Below are positions 17,728 through 25,261 of a stretch of 38,366 bases of DNA, piece after piece (positions within the stretch are counted from its first letter, which is position 1; each line of letters starts with the position of its first letter). A program made the position numbers and the translations under genes. This DNA comes from an uncultured Johnsonella sp. (GTDB taxonomy: Bacteria; Bacillota; Clostridia; Lachnospirales; Lachnospiraceae), in assembly GCA_937927235.1 (NCBI GenBank), contig CALBCM010000032.1, positions 1 to 38,366 of the forward strand. Reading direction: 5' to 3'. The notes under the pieces are model-generated. The model saw only the letters and a program-made list of their open reading frames with translations, did not search any database and was not told the DNA's origin.

Positions 17728-18576
17728 CTATTTTATAAATTTTGCAGAAATATCGCTGTCTTCTACACCATCTTTAATAATCAATACATTATCAGTATTG
17801 AATCCAGCATCTTTTAAAATAGACACAGCGGTTTTTGCACATTTATCTCCATTATAACAAAGCAGATAAACCGGTTTTGTAGAATCAAGCTGTGTTTTGC
17901 TGAACTCATAAAAAGCTGTCTGAGCAGCGGCATTGTCAAACTCTTTTAAAGGAGAATTTAATGATCCTTCCAAGTGACCGGCTGTATAAGATTCAGCATC
18001 ACGTAAATCAACTATTTGAACACCGCTTAGTTTAATCAAATCTTTGCCGTCAACATATTTCCAGTCAATATTTTCATCAATCCTGCTTGTAGTAAAAGCA
18101 TCTTTAATACCTGAAAGTGCCTTGGCACCACCTTCAACAGTAAAAATCTTCGACTCGTCTATCCCAGCCTCCTTAAATACTCCTGTAGCTTTTTGGGCAC
18201 CTCTATTGCCACTGTTACATATAATATAAATATCCTTACCGTCATTTAAATTATCCTGAGCATATTGTTTAAGGCTTTGGACAAGGCTTTCATTTTCAAG
18301 CGGAAATATGGGACTCCAAAGAGAATTTATCAGTCTTCCTTTGGAATGCTCTGTCCAAGCACGCACATCAATCACATGAATATCGTTTCCCTTAACAGCA
18401 TTAATAGCATCCTGTGGACTAACATACTTATATCCATCTCTTTCTGTAATTGATGCACTTCCGGCGGCTGCGCTGCCAGTAGCTGCAGTATTACTGCTTT
18501 CACTATTTGAGTTACATGCGTTAAGCATTATTACAGCGGCGGCTGCTAAAAATAACTTAATCAAATTTTTGCTCAT
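17728..18576 (-). CDS. Lipoprotein with two rhodanese domains
   Basis: The 282-residue protein has a lipoprotein signal with lipobox LNAC and acylated Cys21, then a Ser/Ala/Gly-rich linker. Two rhodanese (sulfurtransferase-like) domains follow. The first has VIDVRAWTEH and the loop ICNSGNRG with its cysteine near residue 121. The second has IVDLRDAESYTAGHL and LCYNGDKC with its cysteine near 239. Both active-site cysteines are present, so both domains may hold persulfide or do redox chemistry outside the membrane. GAGGAGG precedes ATG. It follows the copA-csoR unit after a strong terminator and may have its own promoter. A part in copper or sulfur stress is suggested only by location. Confidence 0.88.
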   Translation of the reverse strand: MSKNLIKLFLAAAAVIMLNACNSNSESSNTAATGSAAAGSASITERDGYKYVSPQDAINAVKGNDIHVIDVRAWTEHSKGRLINSLWSPIFPLENESLVQSLKQYAQDNLNDGKDIYIICNSGNRGAQKATGVFKEAGIDESKIFTVEGGAKALSGIKDAFTTSRIDENIDWKYVDGKDLIKLSGVQIVDLRDAESYTAGHLEGSLNSPLKEFDNAAAQTAFYEFSKTQLDSTKPVYLLCYNGDKCAKTAVSILKDAGFNTDNVLIIKDGVEDSDISAKFIK

Positions 18577-18616
18577 TTTCTTATCCTCCTCTGAATTACA
18601 TAAAATAATATTTTCT

Positions 18617-18645
18617 ATTATATCAATATATAATGCCCCTGAAAA
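18617..18645 (-). promoter_or_regulatory. Possible promoter of the rhodanese lipoprotein gene
   Basis: Minus-strand TATAAT (18622-18617) has TTTTCA (18645-18640; 4 of 6 matches to TTGACA) 17 nt upstream. The -35 falls inside one arm of the csoR terminator hairpin, so the assignment is tentative. Confidence 0.35.
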
Positions 18646-18675
18646 GTCATTATTAAATCCAACTTTTCAGGGGCA
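18634..18675 (-). terminator. Strong terminator-like hairpin after csoR
   Basis: TGCCCCTGAAAAGT (18634-18647) and ACTTTTCAGGGGCA (18662-18675) form a perfect 14-bp stem with a 14-nt loop, just after the csoR stop. On the minus strand it is followed by TTATATATT, a partial T tract. It most likely ends the copA-csoR transcript. Confidence 0.75.
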
Positions 18676-18684
18676 GCACCATCC

Positions 18685-18960
18685 CTACTTTGAAATCGCT
18701 TTCTGTAATAAATCTCTAAGCTCCTGCATCTTAATTTCCTTTTCCTGCTCATCATTGGAATTAAAGGCATCTATAAGACAGCCTTCAAGATGGCCGGCTA
18801 TTACTATAGCATTAACCTTATTTATAATTGCTTTAGTTGCAAGCAGCTGGTTGGAAATGTCAACACAGTACCTGTCTTCCTCCACCATCTTGATAATTCC
18901 GTCAAGCTGACCTCTTGCAGTTTTCAGCTGCCTAAGTACAGTATTGGAGTCGGCTCTCAT
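18685..18960 (-). CDS. csoR: CsoR-family copper-sensing repressor
   Basis: The 91-residue all-helical protein has the CsoR signature: Cys32, His57 and Cys61, which bind Cu(I) in this family, with RGQLDGIIKMVEE in the first helix. CsoR repressors leave DNA when Cu(I) binds, so copper efflux is induced. The start overlaps the copA stop by one base (TAATG), so the repressor is made from the copA transcript and would be autoregulated. A candidate operator lies over the start of the copA promoter. Another CsoR-family metal or sulfur sensor is possible, but the ligand triad and copA linkage favour copper. Confidence 0.93.
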   Translation of the reverse strand: MRADSNTVLRQLKTARGQLDGIIKMVEEDRYCVDISNQLLATKAIINKVNAIVIAGHLEGCLIDAFNSNDEQEKEIKMQELRDLLQKAISK

Positions 18961-19160
18961 TATTTTACCTCATAACCTACAGCTACTATGGCCTTCCTTA
19001 ACATATCAGCTGTCACTCTTTCATCATGCTCGACTGATACCTTCTTGGCATCAAGGTCGGCTACTGCCAATAACACTCCGGCAATTTTTTTAAGCTCGGT
19101 TTCAACTCTTGACTTGCAGTGAGCACACATCATTCCTTCTACATTAAGTTCTGTCTTCAT
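18960..19160 (-). CDS. Possible internal-start CopZ-like copper chaperone within copA
   Basis: Codon 818 of copA is an ATG preceded by AGAGGAG with a 10-nt gap. Translation from it would give a free 66-residue HMA-fold protein beginning MKTELNVEGMMCAHC, the typical size and sequence form of the copper chaperone CopZ. The ribosome site is seen directly; that it is used is inference. The alternative is that the site is a relic of an earlier separate copZ gene now fused to copA. Confidence 0.5.
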   Translation of the reverse strand: MKTELNVEGMMCAHCKSRVETELKKIAGVLLAVADLDAKKVSVEHDERVTADMLRKAIVAVGYEVK

Positions 19161-21611
19161 TATAGTTTTCTCCTCTTTAATTATATGATTATCTGCATTA
19201 GCATCAGATTTTTTTATTTTATTATCAGTTAATTCCCTGGCAGCCGCTTCATCAATATTACCGGCACCGTATGACAAGGCTGATTTTGCTGAATTCAGCG
19301 AAGACTTAAAGCTCCTCAGCCTAAGTGCATTAGTAACTACAAAGACACTTGACAGGCTCATAGCAGCCGCTCCAAACATAGGATTTAAGCTGAGTCCCAA
19401 GCCTTTATAAAATGCTCCTGCCGCAAGCGGTATACAGAGTGCATTATAGAAAAACGCCCAGAAAAGGTTTTGCTTTATGGTCTTAATAGTAGCTCTGCTG
19501 AGCTCTATAGCGGTTACAACATCCTTAAGGCTTGAATGTATCAGCACAATATCCGCCGAATCAATCGCTATATCAGTCCCGGCTCCTATTGCTATCCCGA
19601 CATCTGCCGCTGCAAGTGCAGGCGAATCATTGATACCGTCGCCTACCATCGCCACCTTGTGTCCTGTCTGCATAAGCCGGCTTACCTTTTCTTCCTTTTG
19701 AGTAGGCAAAACTCCTGCTATAACCTCGTCTATACCTGCCTGTGCAGCCACTGCCTGTGCAGTAGCCTGATTATCTCCTGTAAGCATTATTACAGAAAGA
19801 CCTTTTTCCCTCATTGCTTTAACAGCTTCTTTGGAATCTTCCTTTATTGTATCCGCTACAGCTATTATCCCTATAATTTCATTATCTGCACTGAAATACA
19901 TTGGAGTTTTTCCTGAAAGAGCAGCCTCATCTGCAATTTTCTTTACCCTTTCAAGATTTCCCGCCTTTAATTTGTTTTCACTAATCAGCTCCTCCACGCT
20001 TTCAAGATTGCCTGCCCGTAAGATTTTATTGTCGAGAGAAGCACTTACTCCTCTACCTGAAACGCTTATAAAATCACTTACTTCTTTAATTTTAATTCCC
20101 TTTGACACTGCATAATCAACTATAGCCTCAGCAAGCGGATGCTCAGAAGCATTTTCCAGACTTGCCGCAAGATATAAAAGCTTATTTTTTTCTACGCCCT
20201 CCATTGCAACAACATCTGTAACCTCCGGCTTTCCACGAGTTACCGTGCCGGTCTTATCAAGTACGATTGTATCTATGCTGTGAGCGGTTTCCAGTGCCTG
20301 AGCAGATTTTATAAGCACTCCGAAGGAAGCAGCCTTGCCGGTTCCCACCATAATTGCAACAGGCGTTGCAAGTCCAAGTGCACAGGGACATGAAATTACA
20401 AGCACTGCAATCGCATTTGACAGTGCAAAGTTCAGCGGATAGCCGACTGACAGCCATATAATAAAGGTAATTAAAGAAATGCCCATTACCACCGGCACGA
20501 ACACTCCTGCTACCTTATCAGCCAATGCCGCTATAGGAGCCTTTGACGATGAAGCCTCCTCAACCAAGGCTATAATCTGTGAGATTGTAGTGTCCTCACC
20601 TACCGCAGTGGCTTTAAATTTTAATATTCCATTTTTATTTATAGTCGCACTTATCAGCCTGTCGCCCTCACTCTTATGTACCGGAATAGACTCTCCTGTA
20701 ATAGCAGCCTCGTCAACGCTGGAGCTTCCGTCTACGACTATCCCGTCGGCTGCCACACTCTCACCCGGCCTTACTATAATTATATCGCCCTTTTCTATTT
20801 CCGAGGCATCTATCTCAACTTCCTGTCCCTCCCTTAAAACTCTTGCAGTTTTGGGACTTAAATCAATAAGCTTGCTTACCGCATCAGTAGTTTTTGACTT
20901 TGACATCGTTTCAAAATATTTTCCAAGACTTATAAGTGTCAATATCATTGAAACCGATTCAAAATACAGGTGCATTCTCAGATTCATAAGCAGCTTCAGA
21001 TTCATGTCAGCCATAGCATAGCCTATGGAATACAATGAAGCAATGCCATGTATAAAAGCTGCCCCTGAGCCTACTGCTATCAATGAGTCCATATTTGGAG
21101 AAAGCTTAAATAATGATTTTAAACCATTAATATAATACTTCCTGTTTATATACATTACCGGCAGTACGAGCAAAAGCTGCGTAAGTGCAAAAGCAAAAGT
21201 ATTTTCAGCCCCAGAAAGAAATTTGGGCTGAGGAAGCTTAAGCATAGAGCCCATGCTTATATACATAAGCACCAGTAAAAATACTGCTGAAAGCTTAAGC
21301 CTGAGCTTCATATCCTTAGCCGCCTCCTGAGCTTTATTTTTAATGCTCTCTCTTTCAGCCCTTTGAGCCGCTTTGCCCTTTGCCGTATTGTTTTGAGCTT
21401 GTACTGGGCTTGCCCCATATCCCGCACCGTCTACGGCTTTTACTATATCATCCTTACTCAGCATTTCCTCGTCATATTCAACCTGCATGGAATTCGTAAG
21501 CAGATTTACATTGCATACCTGCATACCTTCAAGCCTTGATACAGTTTTTTCAACTCTTGAAGAGCATGCGGCACATGACATACCTGTAATATCATATTTT
21601 TCTTTACGCAT
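18960..21611 (-). CDS. copA: Cu(I)-exporting P1B-type ATPase with fused C-terminal metal-binding domain
   Basis: The 883-residue P-type ATPase has an N-terminal heavy-metal-associated domain with GMSCAAC (10-16), eight expected membrane helices, the copper-type CPC motif near residue 408, DKTGT near 451, the HP motif in SEHPLAEA, MLTGDNQ, and GDGINDSPAL near 658. After the last helices a linker leads to a second HMA domain with GMMCAHC near 829. Cu(I) P1B ATPases usually carry such domains at the N-terminus, so the C-terminal copy is unusual. It looks like a copZ gene fused in frame, with its own start site (separate entry). GGAGGAAG precedes the ATG, and a good promoter lies 43 nt further upstream. 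Confidence 0.95.
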   Translation of the reverse strand: MRKEKYDITGMSCAACSSRVEKTVSRLEGMQVCNVNLLTNSMQVEYDEEMLSKDDIVKAVDGAGYGASPVQAQNNTAKGKAAQRAERESIKNKAQEAAKDMKLRLKLSAVFLLVLMYISMGSMLKLPQPKFLSGAENTFAFALTQLLLVLPVMYINRKYYINGLKSLFKLSPNMDSLIAVGSGAAFIHGIASLYSIGYAMADMNLKLLMNLRMHLYFESVSMILTLISLGKYFETMSKSKTTDAVSKLIDLSPKTARVLREGQEVEIDASEIEKGDIIIVRPGESVAADGIVVDGSSSVDEAAITGESIPVHKSEGDRLISATINKNGILKFKATAVGEDTTISQIIALVEEASSSKAPIAALADKVAGVFVPVVMGISLITFIIWLSVGYPLNFALSNAIAVLVISCPCALGLATPVAIMVGTGKAASFGVLIKSAQALETAHSIDTIVLDKTGTVTRGKPEVTDVVAMEGVEKNKLLYLAASLENASEHPLAEAIVDYAVSKGIKIKEVSDFISVSGRGVSASLDNKILRAGNLESVEELISENKLKAGNLERVKKIADEAALSGKTPMYFSADNEIIGIIAVADTIKEDSKEAVKAMREKGLSVIMLTGDNQATAQAVAAQAGIDEVIAGVLPTQKEEKVSRLMQTGHKVAMVGDGINDSPALAAADVGIAIGAGTDIAIDSADIVLIHSSLKDVVTAIELSRATIKTIKQNLFWAFFYNALCIPLAAGAFYKGLGLSLNPMFGAAAMSLSSVFVVTNALRLRSFKSSLNSAKSALSYGAGNIDEAAARELTDNKIKKSDANADNHIIKEEKTIMKTELNVEGMMCAHCKSRVETELKKIAGVLLAVADLDAKKVSVEHDERVTADMLRKAIVAVGYEVK

Positions 21612-21630
21612 AATCTTCCTCCTTATTCAA

Positions 21631-21650
21631 GTATACCCCCACCCCGTATT
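21631..21650. promoter_or_regulatory. Candidate CsoR operator overlapping the copA transcription start
   Basis: GTATACCCCCACCCCGTATT is a C/G tract flanked by GTATAC and GTAT, the general form bound by CsoR/RcnR repressors (AT-rich inverted ends around a G/C tract). It begins a few bases downstream of the -10 box, where a bound repressor would block transcription. Confidence 0.55.
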
Positions 21651-21653
21651 AGT

Positions 21654-21682
21654 ATATTAGAGCGGTTTTATATTTTTGTCAA
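21654..21682 (-). promoter_or_regulatory. Promoter of copA-csoR
   Basis: On the minus strand TTGACA (21682-21677) is followed after exactly 17 nt by TAATAT (21659-21654). This is close to the sigma-70/SigA consensus and is the clearest promoter in the window. Confidence 0.8.
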
Positions 21683-21867
21683 GTACCTAAAATAAGTATT
21701 TGTGAATCCATTATCTCCCTACGCATTATTCACGATGATATTTTATTTTTGGCTTGAAATTTTCATCTTCTTTATTTATAATACTAAAAACCGCTTTTAT
21801 TTTTTTACCTTTAACTTTTTTTAGCAATAAACAAAAAACAATATTCTTACATTTTACTGTTAGTATT

Positions 21868-21897
21868 ATTATATTTTGTCAAATAACAAAATATAAT
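21868..21897. repeat. Perfect AT-rich palindrome
   Basis: ATTATATTTTGT (21868-21879) and ACAAAATATAAT (21886-21897) are perfect inverted repeats around a 6-nt spacer. The palindrome lies in the 480-bp gap between the divergent copA and cell-wall-binding genes. It could be an operator or hairpin; it has no T tract suggestive of termination. Confidence 0.5.
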
Positions 21898-21936
21898 CTT
21901 ACTTTCCTACCCATAAGGGTGGTGCAAAATTCAGAT

Positions 21937-21982
21937 TATATTGTTATAATATTTACATAGACAGCATAACTATATTGTTATA
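21937..21982. repeat. Direct repeat of TATATTGTTATA
   Basis: TATATTGTTATA occurs at 21937-21948 and again at 21971-21982, a spacing of 34 bp, upstream of the plus-strand secreted protein gene. The first copy contains part of a TATAAT and may overlap a promoter. Confidence 0.4.
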
Positions 21983-22092
21983 TCATAAACACTACAAATG
22001 TCTGATATACAAATATCTCCCCTGTAAAAATATGGTGAAACTATAAAAGTATCCAAACAAACCTAAGCCTATAATATATGGAGGGATAAGCT

Positions 22093-22701
22093 ATGAAGAA
22101 AAAATTATTATTTTTAACAGCGCTCTTTGTCCTTACTTTCTGTATAAGCTCTTTATCTTATGCAGGAAAATGGAAAAAGGACGATAACGGATGGTGGTAT
22201 CAGGAGGATGACGGCTCCAACCCCAAAGACAGCTGGAGGCATATAAATAATTACTGGTATTATTTCTGGCCAAACGGATATCTGGCGATAAGTACCAGGA
22301 CCCCTGACGGTTTTTATGTAAACGGCGACGGGATATGGATTCCAAAGCTGACAATAGAATCCGTGTCTGATTTTTTATATACCAGACAGTCTGATGAAGG
22401 CAGTGCTCCCGCCTACAGTCTTGAAATATATAAAGATAAAAACAGCGGAATGATATATGCCCATATTTTTAATAACGACAGAGAAACCTATTTTAAAGGT
22501 TATCTGTTGGATTCGGCTCCCTTTGGAGTTGACGGCATTAAGCTGATATTTAAGGATGAAGGCCGTACCGACAACAGCATCACCGAAGTATTATTTGACG
22601 GTGCGAATCAGCACCATACACCTATAGTTAATATGGCAGGCACCAGCAATGGCAAAATTAACGGATATTATATTTACAATAAAAAAATAACGTATGACTA
22701 A
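22093..22701 (+). CDS. Small secreted protein with cell-wall (choline)-binding-type repeat
   Basis: The 202-residue protein has a signal peptide (MKKK, hydrophobic core to about residue 22, SYA cleavage site). Residues 25-75 contain aromatic motifs GWWYQ, WYYFWPNGYLA and GFYVNGDGIW, as in cell-wall/choline-binding repeats that hold proteins on teichoic acids or glycans. Residues 80-202 are a beta-rich domain I do not recognise. GGAGGG precedes the ATG. It is a monocistronic gene followed by a tandem repeat and a terminator. Function unknown; surface attachment is the supported part. Confidence 0.8.
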   Translation: MKKKLLFLTALFVLTFCISSLSYAGKWKKDDNGWWYQEDDGSNPKDSWRHINNYWYYFWPNGYLAISTRTPDGFYVNGDGIWIPKLTIESVSDFLYTRQSDEGSAPAYSLEIYKDKNSGMIYAHIFNNDRETYFKGYLLDSAPFGVDGIKLIFKDEGRTDNSITEVLFDGANQHHTPIVNMAGTSNGKINGYYIYNKKITYD

Positions 22702-22759
22702 TGCTTTTAAGTATTAGTATACGACTAATGCTTTTAAGCATTGGTATATGACTAAATGC
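22692..22759. repeat. Tandem 27-bp repeat, about 2.5 copies
   Basis: Units starting near 22692 and 22719 share GACTAATGCTTTTAAG and a third partial copy follows (to about 22759). Each full unit can fold as a small hairpin (AATGC TTTTAA GTATT type). The first unit overlaps the last codons and stop of the secreted protein gene, so the repeat seems to have grown from the gene's 3' end. Confidence 0.7.
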
Positions 22760-22779
22760 AGTCCTTTTTACAGAAAGCA

Positions 22780-22823
22780 AAACTGCCCGGCAGAAAATTG
22801 GTTCTGTCAGGCAGTTTCGTTTC
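22780..22823 (+). terminator. Rho-independent terminator after the secreted protein gene
   Basis: AAACTGCC and GGCAGTTT, extended by GGCAGAA/TTCTGTC with one mismatch and one G-U pair, make a stem of about 15 bp with a 6-nt AATTGG loop. A T-containing tail (TTTCGTTTCC) follows. Confidence 0.75.
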
Positions 22824-22896
22824 CTAAACCTAAAGCAAGTCTACAACCCAAATTAAGAATGTCACCCATAAAATTATTACGAAACAGGATGTCGAT

Positions 22897-23373
22897 ATGA
22901 GAAGAAAAGACAGAGAAATCACAAACATAAATGAAATACATAACATAATACATAAAGCCAGAATTTTACATCTCGGTATGTTTGACGGAGAATATCCCTA
23001 TATAGTACCCCTGCATTACGGTTATTCTTTTAATGAAGATAAATTAATCTTTTATATGCACGGAGCAAAATCAGGCAAAAAATACGAGCTCATCAATATA
23101 AATCCATCGGTTTTTATAGAAATAGAAACTGACATTGCCCTTGTATCCGGAGGAGATATAGCCTGCAAATACGGCTCCGCCTACGCGAGCATTATGGCAA
23201 GAGGCAAAGCCTCTATAGTTGAAGCTGTTGATGAAAAAATTGCAGGCTTAAATTTACTGATGCAGCATCAGACAGGAAAAACCTTCAATATTAATAATCA
23301 GATGGCTTTAAGCGTTAATGTGATTAAGGTTGAAGCCTTTGACATTACAGCAAAATCACGCCCGTTGATGTAA
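22897..23373 (+). CDS. Pyridoxamine 5'-phosphate oxidase-like flavin protein (NimA-like)
   Basis: The 158-residue protein begins MRRKDREI and contains ARILHLGMFDGEYPYIVPLHYGYSF and FYMHGAKSGKK, typical of the FMN-binding split-barrel family that includes nitroimidazole reductases (Nim). NimA-type proteins reduce the nitro group of metronidazole-like drugs, but many homologues act on other small molecules, so drug resistance cannot be assumed. AGGA lies 8 nt before ATG. It converges on the DegV gene with only 13 bp between the stops. Confidence 0.85.
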   Translation: MRRKDREITNINEIHNIIHKARILHLGMFDGEYPYIVPLHYGYSFNEDKLIFYMHGAKSGKKYELININPSVFIEIETDIALVSGGDIACKYGSAYASIMARGKASIVEAVDEKIAGLNLLMQHQTGKTFNINNQMALSVNVIKVEAFDITAKSRPLM

Positions 23374-23386
23374 ATAAACAGAAGGC

Positions 23387-24265
23387 TTACTGTCTTTGAC
23401 TGCCCCAGAAAAATAATGCTACAGTACCGGGACCTGTATGACTTCCTATAGTAGTTCCTATATTATTTATGAGTACAGGTTCTTTTAAATTAGGGCATTT
23501 TTCCTGAATTAATCCGGCAACCTCCTTCGCATCCTCTATACAATCCGAATGAGAGATATAGCATTTATCACTGTAGTCAATTCCTTTATCCGCAAATTCA
23601 AACATCTTCTGTGCTATTGTATAGATAACCTTTTTCTTGCCTCTTATTTTATGTCTTGGTATAAGTTTGCCCTGTGCATCTATATTTAAGAGAGGGCATA
23701 TATTAAGCACCGAGCCTATAAAACCGGCTGTTTTTGATATTCTTCCTCCTCTTATATAATAGGTCAAATCCGTTGAAAAAAACCAAGCATGTAGATATAG
23801 TCTGTTTTCCAATACCCAGTTATAGACCTCCTCTATGCTCATACCGCTGTCTCTTAAATCTGCAAGCTTATCCATAAGCAGACCACAGCCTGATGAAGCT
23901 GTGAGTGAATCCGCCACAAATATTTTTCTTTGAGGATATTTTTCCCGAAGCTCCTCGGCTGCCAGAACTGCCGAATTATAAACTCCGCTTATCCCTGATG
24001 AAAGGCAGATATGAAGTACGTCCTTTTCGCTTTGAAGCATACTTTCAAAATAGTCGATAAATTCATTAAAATTAACCTGAGAAGTCCTTGTCATAACTCC
24101 TTCAGACATAGCTCTGTAAAAATCCGGAAGCTGCTTTTCATCTGCAATATCGTCATCATGCCATACTCCTCCAAGCTCATAGTGAAAGCTTATATATGAA
24201 ATATTTCTTTTCTTATAATGTTTTGCTGAAATATCCGCTGTTGAACAACAACTTAATATATACAC
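23387..24265 (-). CDS. DegV family fatty-acid-binding protein
   Basis: The 292-residue protein has the DegV family layout: an N-terminal STAD motif, TSQVNFNEF, SSGISGVYNSA, VADSLTASSGCG, GGRISK, LNICPLLNID and GTTIGSHTGPG near the C-terminus. DegV/FakB proteins bind a fatty acid and, with FakA kinase, feed it to phospholipid synthesis. No fakA-like gene is nearby. The usual DSTAD is replaced by CCSTAD, giving two neighbouring cysteines at 6-7. The start is GTG at 24265, with a GGGGG ribosome site; no better in-frame ATG was seen near it. Confidence 0.9.
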   Translation of the reverse strand: MYILSCCSTADISAKHYKKRNISYISFHYELGGVWHDDDIADEKQLPDFYRAMSEGVMTRTSQVNFNEFIDYFESMLQSEKDVLHICLSSGISGVYNSAVLAAEELREKYPQRKIFVADSLTASSGCGLLMDKLADLRDSGMSIEEVYNWVLENRLYLHAWFFSTDLTYYIRGGRISKTAGFIGSVLNICPLLNIDAQGKLIPRHKIRGKKKVIYTIAQKMFEFADKGIDYSDKCYISHSDCIEDAKEVAGLIQEKCPNLKEPVLINNIGTTIGSHTGPGTVALFFWGSQRQ

Positions 24266-24422
24266 AATCTTACCCCCATAAGTTATGTTTTAATGATTTT
24301 TTAATTTTTTAGTATGTCTTTCATCTGAATTGATTATAATTTTAATAATACGGAATGCAGAGCAGAATACACGCAATTTGCCATTTTACTGCCTGCTTAA
24401 GCTTCTGCCTCCCATGATTTAA

Positions 24423-25175
24423 CTATTTATTATAATTTACAATTTTTCCAAAATCAGCCTTAAGGCTTGCTCCGCCTACCAGTCCGCCGTCTATGTCAGG
24501 CTGTGCAAAAAGCTCTGCCGCATTTTGGGCATTTACCGAGCCACCATACTGTATGCGCAGCTGTGAAGCAGTATCCTCATCATAGATTTCTCTGATACAT
24601 TCTCTGATTGCAGCACAAACCTCCTGTGCCTGCTCTGTAGTAGCAGTTTTTCCGGTACCTATAGCCCATATAGGCTCATAAGCCACTATTGCATTTTTAG
24701 CGTTTTCAGCAGCTACATTAAGAAAAGCTATCTTAATCTGCTTGCGTATCCAGTCTATAGTAATTCCCTGCTCTCTTTGCACAAGGCTTTCTCCGCAGCA
24801 TATTATAGGTATAAGCTTATGCTCAAAGGCCTTGAGCACTTTTTTATTGACGGTTTCATCAGTTTCGGCAAAATATTCGCGCCTTTCCGAATGCCCTATG
24901 ATAACATAGCTTATTCCCGTTTCGGTAAGCATCTCAGGAGATATTTCCCCGGTATAAGCCCCGCTTTCCATATAAAACATATTTTGTGCAGCTATCTGTA
25001 TATTGCTTCCCTTGACCTCCTCAACAGCCGGAATTATATCTATTGCCGGAACAGCAAATACTACATCCGCCTCATTATTTACGACTAAAGGCTTTAATTC
25101 TTTTATAAGTGCAGCTGCCTGTAATGGAGTTTTATTCATCTTCCAGTTGCCTGCTATAATTTTTCTTCTTGACAT
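24423..25175 (-). CDS. tpiA: Triosephosphate isomerase
   Basis: The 250-residue enzyme interconverts glyceraldehyde-3-phosphate and dihydroxyacetone phosphate. Seen: NWKMNK with the substrate-binding Lys12, GHSERR with catalytic His near 95, YEPIWAIGTG with catalytic Glu near 168, and the phosphate-binding GGSVN and GGLVGGASL. The length is standard. A GGAGAG site lies about 12 nt before ATG, rather far. It is the last gene of the gap-pgk-tpiA cluster, 86 bp after pgk. Confidence 0.97.
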   Translation of the reverse strand: MSRRKIIAGNWKMNKTPLQAAALIKELKPLVVNNEADVVFAVPAIDIIPAVEEVKGSNIQIAAQNMFYMESGAYTGEISPEMLTETGISYVIIGHSERREYFAETDETVNKKVLKAFEHKLIPIICCGESLVQREQGITIDWIRKQIKIAFLNVAAENAKNAIVAYEPIWAIGTGKTATTEQAQEVCAAIRECIREIYDEDTASQLRIQYGGSVNAQNAAELFAQPDIDGGLVGGASLKADFGKIVNYNK

Positions 25176-25261
25176 TTTATTTTTAAACTCTCCATAATTT
25201 ATATATTTATCTGATACCTTTTATGATAAATCAGAAACTAAAACTTATTTAATAATATTTA

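Noticed and set aside
20479..21021. Plus-strand open frame of 180 codons inside copA
   Set aside because: Antisense to conserved P-type ATPase motifs; composition is that of a shadow frame.
22897..23373. Calling the Nim-like protein a metronidazole-resistance gene
   Set aside because: The flavin split-barrel family is broad, and sequence alone cannot separate true Nim reductases from other members.
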